From Streptococcus sp. 596553 (GTDB taxonomy: Bacteria > Bacillota > Bacilli > Lactobacillales > Streptococcaceae): a stretch of DNA of 64,000 nucleotides. The notes under the pieces are model-generated. The model was not told where the DNA came from and made no database searches. It saw only the letters and a list, made by a program, of their open reading frames with translations. The first letter of the stretch is position 1. The number at the start of each line of letters is the position of its first letter. Shown in pieces: positions 1-8,453 of the stretch. The DNA lies in NCBI RefSeq assembly GCF_900411395.1, contig NZ_OXCQ01000003.1:124001-188000 (forward strand), written 5' to 3'. The position numbers were made by a program, and so were the translations under genes.

Positions 1-2
1 TC

Positions 3-176
3 CAACCATGGCTCGATTGGTACTTGGAAACAACTGGTCAACGTCTAGTTGGTGGAAATGCTGCAGCTCCTGCCGGAGGCCACGGTGACGCAGATGCCAC
101 ATCTGGAGCTTCTGATGCAGGTGATGCTGGAGGTCACGGTGGTGGCGCAGACGCTACAGCTGGTGCAAGTTACTAA
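3..176 (+). CDS. C-terminal end of an unidentified protein (5' truncated by window edge)
   Basis: The frame enters from the left edge and stops at TAA 174-176. It encodes a Trp/Tyr-rich stretch (QPWLDWYLETTGQ) followed by a tail of about 35 residues made almost only of Gly, Ala, Asp, His, Ser and Thr, ending in SY. It has no start in the window and a rho-independent terminator follows directly, so it is the real end of a plus-strand transcript that converges on the glyQS operon. I do not recognise the family. The Gly/Ala/Asp/His tail looks like a flexible low-complexity extension rather than a folded domain. Confidence 0.7.
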   Translation, partial: QPWLDWYLETTGQRLVGGNAAAPAGGHGDADATSGASDAGDAGGHGGGADATAGASY

Positions 177-186
177 TGATAGTTTT

Positions 187-210
187 AGGAACCATTTTGG
201 TTCCTTTTTT
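187..210 (+). terminator. Rho-independent terminator of the left-edge gene
   Basis: AGGAACC (187-193) pairs with GGTTCCT (199-205) across a five-base ATTTT loop and is followed by a T run. It lies 10 bases after the TAA at 176. Confidence 0.85.
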
Positions 211-214
211 AGTT

Positions 215-249
215 AAAAAAGACTAGCAGTTTGTATCTGCTAGTCTTTT
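215..249 (-). terminator. Terminator of the glyQS operon (bidirectional shape)
   Basis: AAAAGACTAGCAG (217-229) pairs perfectly with CTGCTAGTCTTTT (237-249). Read on the minus strand the stem is followed by a T run, so it ends the transcript that leaves the DUF896 gene. It could also back up the plus-strand terminator at 187-210. Confidence 0.85.
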
Positions 250-290
250 GGTATTATTTTATCTATCCTTGTTAAAAGAAAGAATACTGA

Positions 291-548
291 TTATGAATTT
301 GGGTCATCAAGACTACGGCCATGTAACCCTTTTTCACGTTGGGCTTGGCGTAGTTTTTCTGGTGTAACATCGTTCCCTTCTTCGTCTACAATTTTGATTC
401 CCTCAATGTGATGACGAACAGTGCGACGATAACCTTCGATGTACTCCTCACGTAGTTTGGCTTGTTCTACTTTTTCTTCTGGGGTCAAGCCTTCTGTTTT
501 TTTCTTTTTAGCAAGTTCGTTGATACGATCAATTTTTTTAGGATCCAT
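291..548 (-). CDS. DUF896 family small protein (YnzC-like)
   Basis: 85 residues, charged and helical, starting [17 protein letters not shown] and carrying the LTPEE..EQ..LR.EYI pattern and the late GLHGRS motif typical of the DUF896/YnzC family in Firmicutes. The family folds as a short helical hairpin plus a basic tail; its role is not established. It is the last gene of the minus-strand run glyQ-glyS-DUF896, 42 bases after glyS, with AAGGAGAG before the ATG and a strong terminator after the stop. Its place behind glyS is the order I recall in pneumococcus. Identification is by sequence pattern. Confidence 0.85.
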   Translation of the reverse strand: MDPKKIDRINELAKKKKTEGLTPEEKVEQAKLREEYIEGYRRTVRHHIEGIKIVDEEGNDVTPEKLRQAQREKGLHGRSLDDPNS

Positions 549-590
549 GTTTCTCTCCTTTATGATAAGATTTAATCCGTTTAACAGATT

Positions 591-2627
591 TTATTTGGTA
601 TTGATTTGGTTAAAACGTGCAAGTTTAGCTGCTTTCTTGGTTAATTGCGACAAGATTGCCAAACGATTTTGTCGAACAGTCTGATCTTCAGCCATAACCA
701 TAGTATTCTCAAAGAAGGCATCGATGACAGGGCTAAGCGCAAAGAGATGTTTCAATTGTTGACTTGCAGTCCCTGACAAAACAAGTGATTCTACTGCTTC
801 TGCCAAGGCTTTCTCTTCTTCATTTTCAAAGAGAGCTGAATCAACTGTAGCTACTACTTCTGCCTTCTCAGCCAAGTTAAAGGCACGAGAAAGTGATTCA
901 ACAGATGGTTTAAAGTCTTCTTCCTTGCTTGCTTCTACGAGAGCACTTGCTGCTTCCAACATATCCGCCACAACAAAGTTTGAACCTGCAAGAACGGCTT
1001 CCTTGATGTCTTTTGGAGTAGATCCCATCATCTTATCAACACGAGCCTTGATAAAGTCCATAACCTCTGCCTTATTTTCATAAGTCAAGCTGTCAAATGT
1101 TAGAGCATAAAGGCTATCAATCAGCTCGTCCATAGCAATGTGCCAACCAAAAGCATCCAAGATACGAACCACACCTTGGGTCGCACGACGAAGGGCATAC
1201 GGGTCATTAGAACCTGATGGAATCAAGCCTACTGAGAAGAAACTCAAAATCGTATCCAATTTATCTGCAATGGCAAGCACTGCGCCGACCTTGCTCTCTG
1301 GAAGTTCTCCTTCGGCTGATGTAGGCATGTAGTGTTCACGAATAGCAGCTGCTACCGCTGGAGTTTCCCCAGCAAGAAGGGCATATTTTTCACCCATAAT
1401 TCCTTGAAGCTCGTCAAATTCGCCAACCATACCTGTCAACAAGTCAAACTTGTAAATGGCTGCTGCACGGGCTAGGTCAATCGTTTCATCCGCTGACAAG
1501 CCTGCTTTTTCTGCCAAGAGAATAGCAATTTGACCAGTACGAATCATGTGTTCACGAAGGGAACCAATTTTCTCATGGAAGGTCACATTGTTTAATTTTT
1601 CAACAAGGTCAGAAATAACTAATTTTTGGTCTTCACGCCAGAAGAATTCTCCGTCTTCCAAACGGGCTACCAAGACTTTTTCATTTCCTTTGATAACATT
1701 TTCCAAATGCTCTGCATTTCCGTTACGGACAGAAATAAAGTTTGGCAATAATTTACCGTCTTGATCACGAACAACAAAGTAACGTTGGTGTTCTTTCATC
1801 GAAGTCACCAAAACTTCTTCTGGAACTTCAAGGTATTTGGCATCAAAACTTCCCATAAAGGCAGTTGGGTATTCAACCAAGTTCAAGACTTCATTAAGCA
1901 AATCAGCATCAATTTCGATACGTACGCCATGTTCAGCTTCGATTACCTTGATTTGGTCAACAATCATTTGCTCACGTTCACGTGGATCTGCGATTACAAA
2001 TTGTGCACGAAGGTCTTCTTCATAGCTCAATGCTGACTGAATCTTAGTTTCTTGTCCCAAGAAACGATGACCACGGCTCACACGACCGCCCTTGATATCA
2101 AGGAAATCCAAGTCAAACTCTTCTTCATCTAGAAGAACAGTTAAAGTGTGAACAGGACGAATGTATTCAAAGCTATTTCCAGCCCAGTGCATGCTAACAG
2201 GGAAAGTCAATGACTTCAAGACATCTACAACACCAGGAACAATGGCTTCAACTGCTTGACCAACTTCTTCCTTAGTGACATAGACATATTCTTCACCTTT
2301 GATTTCACGGAATTCGATATCTTCAACTGTCAAGCCTTTTCCACGGACAAATCCTTGAGCTGCTTTGGTGAAGTTTCCATCACTATCCAAGGCAATTTTC
2401 TTTGCTGGACCCTTGAAATCTTCTGTCAAATCAGACTGTTTGTCTGCGAGACCGGTCACACGAACAGCCAAACGACGTGGTGTTGAGAAGGTTTGAATGG
2501 TTTCAAAAGACAGGCGGTTTTCCTTGAGGAAGGCTGCCATTTTTTCGCCTAGTTGTTTTTCACTTGGTGTAACAACATAGGCTGGTAATTCTTCAAGACC
2601 TAGTTCTACTAATAAGTTTTTTGTCAT
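591..2627 (-). CDS. glyS: Glycyl-tRNA synthetase beta subunit
   Basis: 678 residues, the usual length for the beta chain of the bacterial alpha2-beta2 glycyl-tRNA synthetase. It starts [18 protein letters not shown], the conserved family opening, and contains the EYIRPVHTL segment and the C-terminal helical region (..NDPYALRR..) that resembles anticodon-binding domains. The subunit recognises tRNA-Gly and works with the catalytic alpha chain (glyQ) to make Gly-tRNA in the cytoplasm. It lies downstream of glyQ with an unusually long 260-base gap and has its own ribosome site (AAAGGAAAAAAC before ATG). It is probably controlled by the glycine T-box at 4796-4985 through read-through from glyQ. 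No damage to the frame is visible. Confidence 0.97.
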   Translation of the reverse strand: MTKNLLVELGLEELPAYVVTPSEKQLGEKMAAFLKENRLSFETIQTFSTPRRLAVRVTGLADKQSDLTEDFKGPAKKIALDSDGNFTKAAQGFVRGKGLTVEDIEFREIKGEEYVYVTKEEVGQAVEAIVPGVVDVLKSLTFPVSMHWAGNSFEYIRPVHTLTVLLDEEEFDLDFLDIKGGRVSRGHRFLGQETKIQSALSYEEDLRAQFVIADPREREQMIVDQIKVIEAEHGVRIEIDADLLNEVLNLVEYPTAFMGSFDAKYLEVPEEVLVTSMKEHQRYFVVRDQDGKLLPNFISVRNGNAEHLENVIKGNEKVLVARLEDGEFFWREDQKLVISDLVEKLNNVTFHEKIGSLREHMIRTGQIAILLAEKAGLSADETIDLARAAAIYKFDLLTGMVGEFDELQGIMGEKYALLAGETPAVAAAIREHYMPTSAEGELPESKVGAVLAIADKLDTILSFFSVGLIPSGSNDPYALRRATQGVVRILDAFGWHIAMDELIDSLYALTFDSLTYENKAEVMDFIKARVDKMMGSTPKDIKEAVLAGSNFVVADMLEAASALVEASKEEDFKPSVESLSRAFNLAEKAEVVATVDSALFENEEEKALAEAVESLVLSGTASQQLKHLFALSPVIDAFFENTMVMAEDQTVRQNRLAILSQLTKKAAKLARFNQINTK

Positions 2628-2887
2628 GTTTTTTCCTTTACATTTTCTTCAATCTTTTTTTGATATGCACCTTAGGTACTGGGGACGTAGCTAACTAACT
2701 TTGTGAGTTTGTATGGAAATCTAATGCAATATTGATCAAGATTTCCAACAGTCTCATCAAAGTGGATTTAGCTGACTGATTTTTGACCCTAAGGTTTCAA
2801 AAATCCCCACATAACAGTACAGCAGTGCATATCCCTCTAGCAAGTCTTCGACTTGCCTCTAACGATTTTAGAGCACAGTATTACTCA
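2628..2887. other. 260-base glyQ-glyS spacer, no gene seen
   Basis: This gap is long for a glyQ-glyS junction. I see no frame of note, no strong terminator and no recognised BOX or RUP unit in it. Short GC-richer pieces (for example around 2840-2880) can form weak hairpins. It may be an old repeat that has decayed. Confidence 0.4.
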
Positions 2888-3805
2888 CTATTCTGCGTCT
2901 TCTGCTAGGAGTTTAGCTCGTGTTGCTTCATCTAAAAGTGGGTAGCCTAGGCGTTTGCGTTCTGCGACAAAGGTTTTGGCTACGACACGAGCTAAGTTAC
3001 GGATACGAGCGATATAGCCTGCACGCTCTGTTACAGATACCGCACCACGCGCATCAAGCAGGTTAAAGGTGTGTGAACATTTGAGAACGTAGTCATAGGC
3101 AGGGTGCACCAAGCCTTCTTCTAATGCACGACCAGCTTCTTTTTCAAACTTATCAAAGTTTTCCAGCAACATTTCTTGATCTGAAATTTCAAATGAATAT
3201 TTTGAGTGCTCATACTCAGGCTGGATGAAGATTTCTCCGTATTTTACACCATCAGCCCACTCAATATCATATACAGAATCTACTTCTTGGATGTAAGAAG
3301 CCAAACGCTCCAAACCATAGGTAACTTCCGCAGTCACAGGGCCAGTTGCCAATCCACCTACTTGTTGGAAATATGTGAACTGAGTAATTTCCATCCCATC
3401 AAGCCAAACTTCCCAACCAAGACCAGCTGAACCAGTTGATGGGTTTTCCCAGTTGTCTTCAACGAAACGAATATCGTGCTCCAAAGGATTGATACCCAAT
3501 TTTTCCAAAGATTCAAGGTAAAGTTCTTGGATGTTTGATGGGGATGGCTTCATGACCACCTGGAATTGGTGGTGTTGGTAAAGACGGTTAGGATTTTCCC
3601 CATAACGACCGTCAGCAGGACGACGTGATGGCTCTACATAAGCCGCATTCCATGGCTCAGGTCCGATAGCACGAAGGAAAGTGTAAGGACTCATAGTTCC
3701 CGCACCTTTTTCATTGTCATAAGCCTGCATAAGCATACAACCTTGGTCATTCCAAAATTGTTGCAAAGTCAAAATAATTTCTTGAAATGTTATTTTCTTA
3801 GACAT
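2888..3805 (-). CDS. glyQ: Glycyl-tRNA synthetase alpha subunit
   Basis: 305 residues, normal for the alpha chain, the class II catalytic half of alpha2-beta2 GlyRS. Visible family signatures are the N-terminal [14 protein letters not shown], the [17 protein letters not shown] stretch (motif 2 region) and the [13 protein letters not shown] segment. It uses ATP, glycine and tRNA-Gly with GlyS. Start ATG at 3805 follows AAAAAGGAGTAAACA. A second, truncated copy of this same ribosome site and first nine codons lies 174 bases upstream (3957-3992), just after the metallopeptidase gene, so the true start is the downstream copy. Control is expected from the glycine T-box further upstream. Confidence 0.97.
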   Translation of the reverse strand: MSKKITFQEIILTLQQFWNDQGCMLMQAYDNEKGAGTMSPYTFLRAIGPEPWNAAYVEPSRRPADGRYGENPNRLYQHHQFQVVMKPSPSNIQELYLESLEKLGINPLEHDIRFVEDNWENPSTGSAGLGWEVWLDGMEITQFTYFQQVGGLATGPVTAEVTYGLERLASYIQEVDSVYDIEWADGVKYGEIFIQPEYEHSKYSFEISDQEMLLENFDKFEKEAGRALEEGLVHPAYDYVLKCSHTFNLLDARGAVSVTERAGYIARIRNLARVVAKTFVAERKRLGYPLLDEATRAKLLAEDAE

Positions 3806-3992
3806 TGTTTACTCCTTTTTATATAAATTACTTGCGACACGAGTCTGCCTCATTGATTATACGAGGCAAGACGAGTTAGTACTGCGTCTAGCTCAGGTAC
3901 TCTAGTGCTGAGCGTGGAGCAGCCCGATTGTAAGGAGGTCTCTGCCACTGACGCAGTGAAATGTTAATTTCTTAGACATTGTTTACTCCTTT
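3783..3992 (-). repeat. 36-bp direct repeat of the glyQ start flanking a 138-bp structured insert
   Basis: Positions 3783-3818 (true glyQ ribosome site and first codons) and 3957-3992 are identical at 35 of 36 bases. In the upstream copy the glyQ frame runs from ATG 3979 for only 25 codons, to TAG at 3904-3902, because the sequence changes after nine codons. The 138 bases between the copies are GC-richer than their surroundings and contain inverted repeats: CTGCGTC 3882-3888 with GACGCAG 3950-3956, and TGCCTC with GAGGCA around 3845-3868. This may be a partial tandem duplication or an insertion that copied its target. Confidence 0.8.
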
Positions 3993-3997
3993 AGTTT

Positions 3998-4759
3998 TTA
4001 TATTTCTTTCTCAATTAACTTCTGCTGAACAAACCAATCTAACAAGGGAAGAGTTTTATCTGTATTTGCCCATAAATGATAAGAATCGAAGACCGCTTGT
4101 ACACTACCTAGATTTTCTACCAACTTATCTATTGTCAAAAAACTACGCCAGTATTCGTAAAAAATACTTGCATAGTTCTTATCATAAGTCGAAGAACCAA
4201 AGTCATTCAATGAATGCCAACCATACTTCTTCTGAAAAAGTTCTACGAGAGATTGATTACAAATTTTTTCCGCTTGAAATTCCTCTTCTGTCAAGAAATA
4301 CTTGCGACTAATATATTCAACCATCCCCTCTTCGAACCAGATATAAGAGTCGTAACCATCAAAATCATCTAAAAAATGCTCCGACCAATGAGCTAGCTCA
4401 TGTCCTACAATCTGTAAGAGAAAATTTTCAGATAAAGAATGATAGTGACTTTCTATTGCTTGAGTTTGCTCAGAACACTCGTAGTCCATCAACTGATACA
4501 AATACAACTCTTTCCAAACAGCTAAATCAGGCGTCATAACCATTCTTCTATTATTTGTATAGGCTGGAACAGCGCTTTCCCTAATAATCTGTGTAGCAGC
4601 ATTAAAACTTGACCAAATAACGGCTTGCGGTAAATCACAGACTGCAAGTTCATTCTTTAAAAAAGATTGATAATCTTTCAACTTTTCAGTATTTCTTACT
4701 ACAAAATCACGAAATGCAGCTAGTTGACTATCGTCTTTTACAAGATAAAGGTTTTCCAC
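3998..4759 (-). CDS. Gluzincin-like zinc metallopeptidase of unknown role, in the glycine T-box operon
   Basis: About 253 residues. The frame is open from GTG 4777, but AAGGAG sits directly before GTG 4759, so I prefer that start (protein begins MENLYLVKDDSQ). Near residues 120-124 it has HELAH, the HExxH zinc site, followed 18-19 residues later by WFEEGMVEYIS, whose Glu would be the third zinc ligand; this is the gluzincin pattern seen in M1-like peptidases. No signal peptide or membrane segment is seen, so it is probably cytoplasmic. It lies between the glycine T-box leader and glyQ on the same strand, so transcription should depend on uncharged tRNA-Gly. A peptidase freeing amino acids under glycine starvation is a reasonable inference, not shown. 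I do not recognise a named family. Confidence 0.75.
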   Translation of the reverse strand: MENLYLVKDDSQLAAFRDFVVRNTEKLKDYQSFLKNELAVCDLPQAVIWSSFNAATQIIRESAVPAYTNNRRMVMTPDLAVWKELYLYQLMDYECSEQTQAIESHYHSLSENFLLQIVGHELAHWSEHFLDDFDGYDSYIWFEEGMVEYISRKYFLTEEEFQAEKICNQSLVELFQKKYGWHSLNDFGSSTYDKNYASIFYEYWRSFLTIDKLVENLGSVQAVFDSYHLWANTDKTLPLLDWFVQQKLIEKEI

Positions 4760-4795
4760 GTCTCTCCTTTCTTTCACACAATAGACTGAATAAGC

Positions 4796-4985
4796 AAAAG
4801 AACCGCGTCCGACAATCCTAGGTTGATTTAACCTAGGGGCGTCAGAAACGCGGTTCCACCCTAATTTATTACTTCATTGTTTTTGAAAATACTACAGAAA
4901 GCGCCAGCTCTTGATTTTGTTCTACTTGGCTCCCACTATCCCAAGCTCGCTTGAAGAACGCCATAAGACTTTCTTTCCTGCTGAC
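4796..4985 (-). promoter_or_regulatory. Glycine T-box riboswitch (leader of metallopeptidase-glyQ-glyS)
   Basis: On the minus strand the leader has a stem I distal segment (GCGAGC..GGGATAGTGGGAGCC, about 4925-4950), the T-box sequence AGGGTGGAACCGCG (4862-4849), and a terminator in which AACCGCGT pairs with ACGCGGTT around an inner CCTAGGTT/AACCTAGG helix, ending in a short T run near 4796. A GGC triplet at 4905-4903, on the 3' side of stem I, is a candidate specifier for glycine. The downstream glyQS genes support the glycine assignment. Uncharged tRNA-Gly would pair with the T-box and prevent termination. Confidence 0.9.
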
Positions 4986-4986
4986 T

Positions 4987-5015
4987 ATTATATCAAAAAT
5001 TAGAATAATGTACAA
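4987..5015 (-). promoter_or_regulatory. Promoter of the glycine T-box operon
   Basis: On the minus strand: TTGTAC (5015-5010), a 17-base spacer and TATAAT (4992-4987) preceded by TGA (extended -10). The T-box leader starts directly after it. Confidence 0.75.
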
Positions 5016-5031
5016 TTCTTTTTATGATTTT

Positions 5032-5874
5032 CTAAAAATCCACATCATCAACTCGTGGAGCACCAGATTGAACAGCAATCGTTTTTAAGGTTTCTCGTTC
5101 CTCTTTACTTAATTCAATTCCAAAGCAATCAAGATTAGCCTGAATACGAGATGCTGTAACAGATTTCGGAAGTGGTAAAAATCCTTCTGCCAAGCTCCAG
5201 GCCAAGGCTATCTGAGCAACAGACTTTCCGTGATTTGTTGCTATTTCTTGCACTTCCTTGCTATCAAAAAGTTCTCCCTGACCAAAAGGGCCCCAAGCTT
5301 CCAATAAAATTCCTTTTTCTCTACAGTAAGCTACGACTTCCTCTTGATACACACCTGGTGCCAAGCGAACTTGATTGACCGCAGGAAGGATAGTTGCAGT
5401 TTCAAGCAAGGCATCCAAATGATGGGGAAGAAAATTGCTAACGCCGATAGCACGGATTTTCCCTTCTTGATAGAGGTCTTCCATCGCTCTCCAAACTTCC
5501 GCATTGCGAGTTTTCCATGCGTCATTTTCTCTAAGTGGTTTTGGGTTCGGCCAATGAATCAAATACAGATCCAAATATTCCAATCCCAGCTTCTCTAAAG
5601 ACTCTTCAAAAGCCTGACGAGCTTGCTCATAGGTTTGCTGACTATTCCACAACTTCGTAGTTACGAACATTTCTTCACGTGGAACTCCGCTATCTTTGAT
5701 TGCTTGACCAACACTTTCTTCATTCTGATAAATCGCTGCCGTATCAATATGACGATAACCAGCCTTCAAGGCTTCTAACACTGCACGATAGGCTTCTTCT
5801 CCATCCTTAGCCTTAAAAGTTCCAAATCCCAATACTGGAATTTCTACTCCATTATTTAATTGATAGGTATTCAT
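5032..5874 (-). CDS. Aldo/keto reductase family oxidoreductase
   Basis: 280 residues, the normal size for a bacterial AKR. The TIM-barrel signatures are present: GFGTFKAKDGEEAYRAV, then GYRHIDTAAIYQNEESVG (catalytic Asp and Tyr), LDLYLIHWPNP (active-site His region), IGVSNF, and the NADPH-site segment PLPKSVTASRI near the C-terminus. It would reduce carbonyl compounds with NADPH in the cytoplasm; the substrate cannot be read from sequence. Start ATG 5874 follows AGAAGGAGAAGC. It lies upstream of the T-box promoter on the same strand and probably has its own transcript. A BOX element separates it from pgdA. Confidence 0.93.
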   Translation of the reverse strand: MNTYQLNNGVEIPVLGFGTFKAKDGEEAYRAVLEALKAGYRHIDTAAIYQNEESVGQAIKDSGVPREEMFVTTKLWNSQQTYEQARQAFEESLEKLGLEYLDLYLIHWPNPKPLRENDAWKTRNAEVWRAMEDLYQEGKIRAIGVSNFLPHHLDALLETATILPAVNQVRLAPGVYQEEVVAYCREKGILLEAWGPFGQGELFDSKEVQEIATNHGKSVAQIALAWSLAEGFLPLPKSVTASRIQANLDCFGIELSKEERETLKTIAVQSGAPRVDDVDF

Positions 5875-5891
5875 ATGCTTCTCCTTCTATT

Positions 5892-6034
5892 TTATACTCT
5901 CTTCAAACCACGTCAACGTCGCCTTGCCGTAGGTATTGTTACTGACTTCGTCAGTTCTATCCACAACCTCAAAACACTGTTTTGAGCAACCTGCAGCTAG
6001 TTTCCTAGTTTGCTCTTTGATTTTCATTGAGTAT
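5892..6034 (-). repeat. BOX-type repeat (boxA-boxC, minus orientation)
   Basis: The minus strand starts AATACTCAATGAAAATC (boxA), contains one GACGAAGTCAG unit, and ends with GGCAAGGCGACGTTGACGTGG and GAGAGTATA (boxC), the hallmark of pneumococcal BOX elements. The boxC end is shortened: the usual ATTTTCGAA before the last bases is missing. It fills the space between pgdA and the aldo/keto reductase gene. Confidence 0.85.
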
Positions 6035-6082
6035 TATTCATCAATTATAGCATAAAACATTTTTTAATTAGTACTATCTTTT

Positions 6083-6124
6083 GTAAAAAATAAGTCTATC
6101 ACATATCTGACAGACCTATTTTTT
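6083..6124 (-). terminator. Terminator of pgdA
   Basis: On the minus strand AATAGGTCTGTCA (6120-6108) pairs with TGATAGACTTATT (6101-6089) and a T run follows. It lies directly after the pgdA stop. Confidence 0.8.
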
Positions 6125-6129
6125 CTTGC

Positions 6130-7521
6130 TTATTCATCACGACTATAATACAGTTCATGAGCTTTTAGGCGAGTATTGAGCATCTCTGGTATGGTCACAA
6201 AGGTATAACCTTGTTTTTTCAAATACTCAATGACCCTTGGCAAGGCATTGACTGTCGGACTGTGAATATCATGCATCAAAACGATAGAGCCGTTAGCTAC
6301 TTGATGCTGAATTTCCGTCAAAATAGCTGCTTCATTTTTACTCTTCCAGTCCAGACTATCCACATCCCACATGATAAAGCTCAAATCCAAGCTATTGCGA
6401 ATATCATCTGTAATGGCTCCATAAGGCGGGCGCATGAGTTTTGAACTAGAGCCCAGCACTTTAGTTAGCACATCCTCAGTATCAGTAATCTGCTTTTTAG
6501 CTTCATCAAGAGAAAGTTGCGAGAGAATCGGATGGCTCCAACTATGGTTTCCAACAACATGACCTTCGGATTTTATCCTCTTCACCAAGTCCTCATTCCC
6601 AGAAACATTTTTCCCAAGCACAAAGAAAGTGGCTTTAACACCATATTTAGCTAGAGTCTCTAATGCCTGCGGGGTCGTTGCTGGATTTGGACCATCATCA
6701 AAGGTTAGAGCGACAACTTTTTGATGTTTCTTATCAAAGTAAGACTGGTACAAGGCCGCATCTTTTTCGAGTAAGTACGAAGATTGGATAACATCAAAGA
6801 AAGCAGATACTGGCAAGGCTATCTCTTCTAAATTTTCAACCGCAGGACTTGGATAAAGGATAATCTGACTATCCTTGTAATCAAAATTCCATGCAGATAA
6901 GTCTTGGTCAGAGAAGTTTTTTATAATCTGCTCACTCTGGTCTTGATCCAATTTTTTATCCTCTAGGACGGAGGTCAATTCTTTTATCAGTTGTTCCTTA
7001 GCCTTACTAGCATCTGAAAACAGTTGGTCAAGTGTAAAAGGTTGCCCATCTTCTGTTAAGTGAACCTTTCCTAGACTGGTCTTTTCTGTCTCTTCAACCT
7101 TAAAATCAACTAAATCATAGATTTGTTTGGTCACATTACGATTAACGACTCCCTTTAAACCTGACTCTTCTTGCTCTGTATAGTAGAAAACAAGATTGTC
7201 CTTACTTTCTAGCTTGTCCTTAACATCTTGATTTATCAGCTCCTTAACAGAGGAAATCACTTGCTCCCCTTGGAGAGGATAATAGGCAATCACTTCGGCT
7301 TGACCCTTACGAAAATGCTCCTTCTGATTTCCCTCACTCAATTGATCGTCTTTCTCTTTTTTGAGTGATTCAATCTTTTGCTCAAAACTTTTTTGCTGAT
7401 ACATTTTAAAAGCAATAAATCCGCCTAATAGGCAAATAGAAATTGCTAAAATACCAATCAAAGCCAATAATACATGTCTCTTTTTCCCGTGTCTGCCACG
7501 TCCCAGTCTACTTTTATTCAT
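6130..7521 (-). CDS. pgdA: Peptidoglycan N-acetylglucosamine deacetylase
   Basis: 463 residues from [14 protein letters not shown]; the frame extends 17 codons further upstream, but this start gives the known pneumococcal PgdA length. Residues about 16-40 are a membrane anchor, followed by an extracellular region and a C-terminal NodB/CE4 deacetylase domain. Visible motifs: TFDDGPNP with Asp275 (base) and Asp276 (metal ligand), NHSWSHP (His metal ligands, about 326 and 330), [14 protein letters not shown] and LMHDIH. The enzyme removes acetyl groups from GlcNAc in peptidoglycan on the outside of the membrane; in pneumococcus this gives lysozyme resistance. The ribosome site is weak; TATGATATA lies just upstream of the chosen ATG. 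A terminator follows the gene. Confidence 0.96.
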   Translation of the reverse strand: MNKSRLGRGRHGKKRHVLLALIGILAISICLLGGFIAFKMYQQKSFEQKIESLKKEKDDQLSEGNQKEHFRKGQAEVIAYYPLQGEQVISSVKELINQDVKDKLESKDNLVFYYTEQEESGLKGVVNRNVTKQIYDLVDFKVEETEKTSLGKVHLTEDGQPFTLDQLFSDASKAKEQLIKELTSVLEDKKLDQDQSEQIIKNFSDQDLSAWNFDYKDSQIILYPSPAVENLEEIALPVSAFFDVIQSSYLLEKDAALYQSYFDKKHQKVVALTFDDGPNPATTPQALETLAKYGVKATFFVLGKNVSGNEDLVKRIKSEGHVVGNHSWSHPILSQLSLDEAKKQITDTEDVLTKVLGSSSKLMRPPYGAITDDIRNSLDLSFIMWDVDSLDWKSKNEAAILTEIQHQVANGSIVLMHDIHSPTVNALPRVIEYLKKQGYTFVTIPEMLNTRLKAHELYYSRDE

Positions 7522-7755
7522 ATTTATATCATAACAAATTTGAGCAATAATTTCAATGATACAGTTTGGCAATCCACAATTCCCCTAGAAAGCCAAATCA
7601 TCTCACATCAACTCGATCAGCCCTATCTGTAGAGATTATGTAGTTTTCTATCTATGGAATTTCTAGTGGATTGAAGCTAGAATAGACACCGTGACTTCTA
7701 AAAACATTCTGAGAAATTGATTTATTTTTCTCAATCTATTTATCCTCAAACATCC
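7522..7755. other. Spacer between pgdA and AbiEi-like gene, no toxin gene
   Basis: This is where an AbiEii-type toxin partner would sit downstream of the antitoxin gene. No nucleotidyltransferase-like frame is present. A weak hairpin (TGAGAAA with TTTCTCA, about 7707-7735) may end the upstream transcript. Confidence 0.5.
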
Positions 7756-8355
7756 CTACACCTCTGATATTTTCTTGATAATACTATATACCCAGACACT
7801 TGTAGTTTTACCTTCAGCTAGTAATGTTGACTTTTCTTCTTCAGATAATTTTTTCCGTAAGTAGTCAATCTGCTGAGAAGTAATGTTCTCTTTCCCCATT
7901 GCCTTGACAGATTGTATCACCATTGCAGTTAAGGTTGACATATTTGAAATATCTCCATTATTTCTATGCTTAAATTCTATCCTTGCCTTACCAACATTAA
8001 AACTGGCATACCTTCCATCTGATATATAGGTCCATTTTGCTGGTACCTGCGTAGATAAACCAAGTAAATTAAGGGCTGTGTTTTCCGATGGAGCAATGGT
8101 CCAATTATATTTTCTAGCAATAGCATCAGCAACTTCATCCACAGACGCCATTGCATACTCTCCAATCAGTTCTATATATTTTGGTTTATAATAAATACCT
8201 TTCAAAATGCGAGTAACCTTTTTGTCTTTTACAAGACGATTTAATGTACTACGAACAGTTTCATATCCTGCAATATCAAAGAAATCATTTGCTATAAAAA
8301 CTTGATTCGATTCAAAATTTTCTATCCTGTTTACTATTTCCTGCTTATAGTTCAT
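7756..8355 (-). CDS. AbiEi-like (type IV antitoxin family, DUF6088-type) DNA-binding protein, toxin partner not present
   Basis: 199 residues. The N-terminal 60 residues form a winged-helix-like module (FIANDFFDIAGYETVRSTLNRLVK..RILKGIYYKPKY), followed by a domain with YNWTIAPSENTALNLLGLSTQ and the TYISDGRYASFNVG.ARIEFKHR segment typical of AbiEi/DUF6088 proteins. These proteins repress their own promoter and, in AbiE systems, neutralise an AbiEii nucleotidyltransferase toxin encoded next door. Here no toxin gene follows. ATG 8355 follows AAAGGAGGCG, and an inverted repeat at 8369-8402 overlaps the upstream side of that ribosome site. It sits next to a broken SIR2-like gene, so the pair may be a decayed defence island. 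Family call moderately sure; function inferred. Confidence 0.7.
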   Translation of the reverse strand: MNYKQEIVNRIENFESNQVFIANDFFDIAGYETVRSTLNRLVKDKKVTRILKGIYYKPKYIELIGEYAMASVDEVADAIARKYNWTIAPSENTALNLLGLSTQVPAKWTYISDGRYASFNVGKARIEFKHRNNGDISNMSTLTAMVIQSVKAMGKENITSQQIDYLRKKLSEEEKSTLLAEGKTTSVWVYSIIKKISEV

Positions 8356-8368
8356 CTATCACGCCTCC

Positions 8369-8402
8369 TTTGCACCGAATATGATGCTATTTTTGGTGCA
8401 AA
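8369..8402 (-). promoter_or_regulatory. Inverted-repeat operator candidate upstream of the AbiEi-like gene
   Basis: TTTGCACC (8369-8376) and GGTGCAAA (8395-8402) form a perfect 8-bp inverted repeat with 18 bases between the arms, ending 13 bases before the start codon and touching the ribosome site. AbiEi-type repressors bind spaced inverted repeats in their own promoters, so autoregulation is likely. Confidence 0.55.
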
Positions 8403-8453
8403 AAGTCAAATGAGAGTCATTTTATCAAGAGGGAACAGACCTCTTACAATTTC

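Noticed and set aside
7522..7572. N-terminal extension of PgdA ([11 protein letters not shown]..)
   Set aside because: MNKSRLGRG gives the known 463-residue length with catalytic residues at known numbers.
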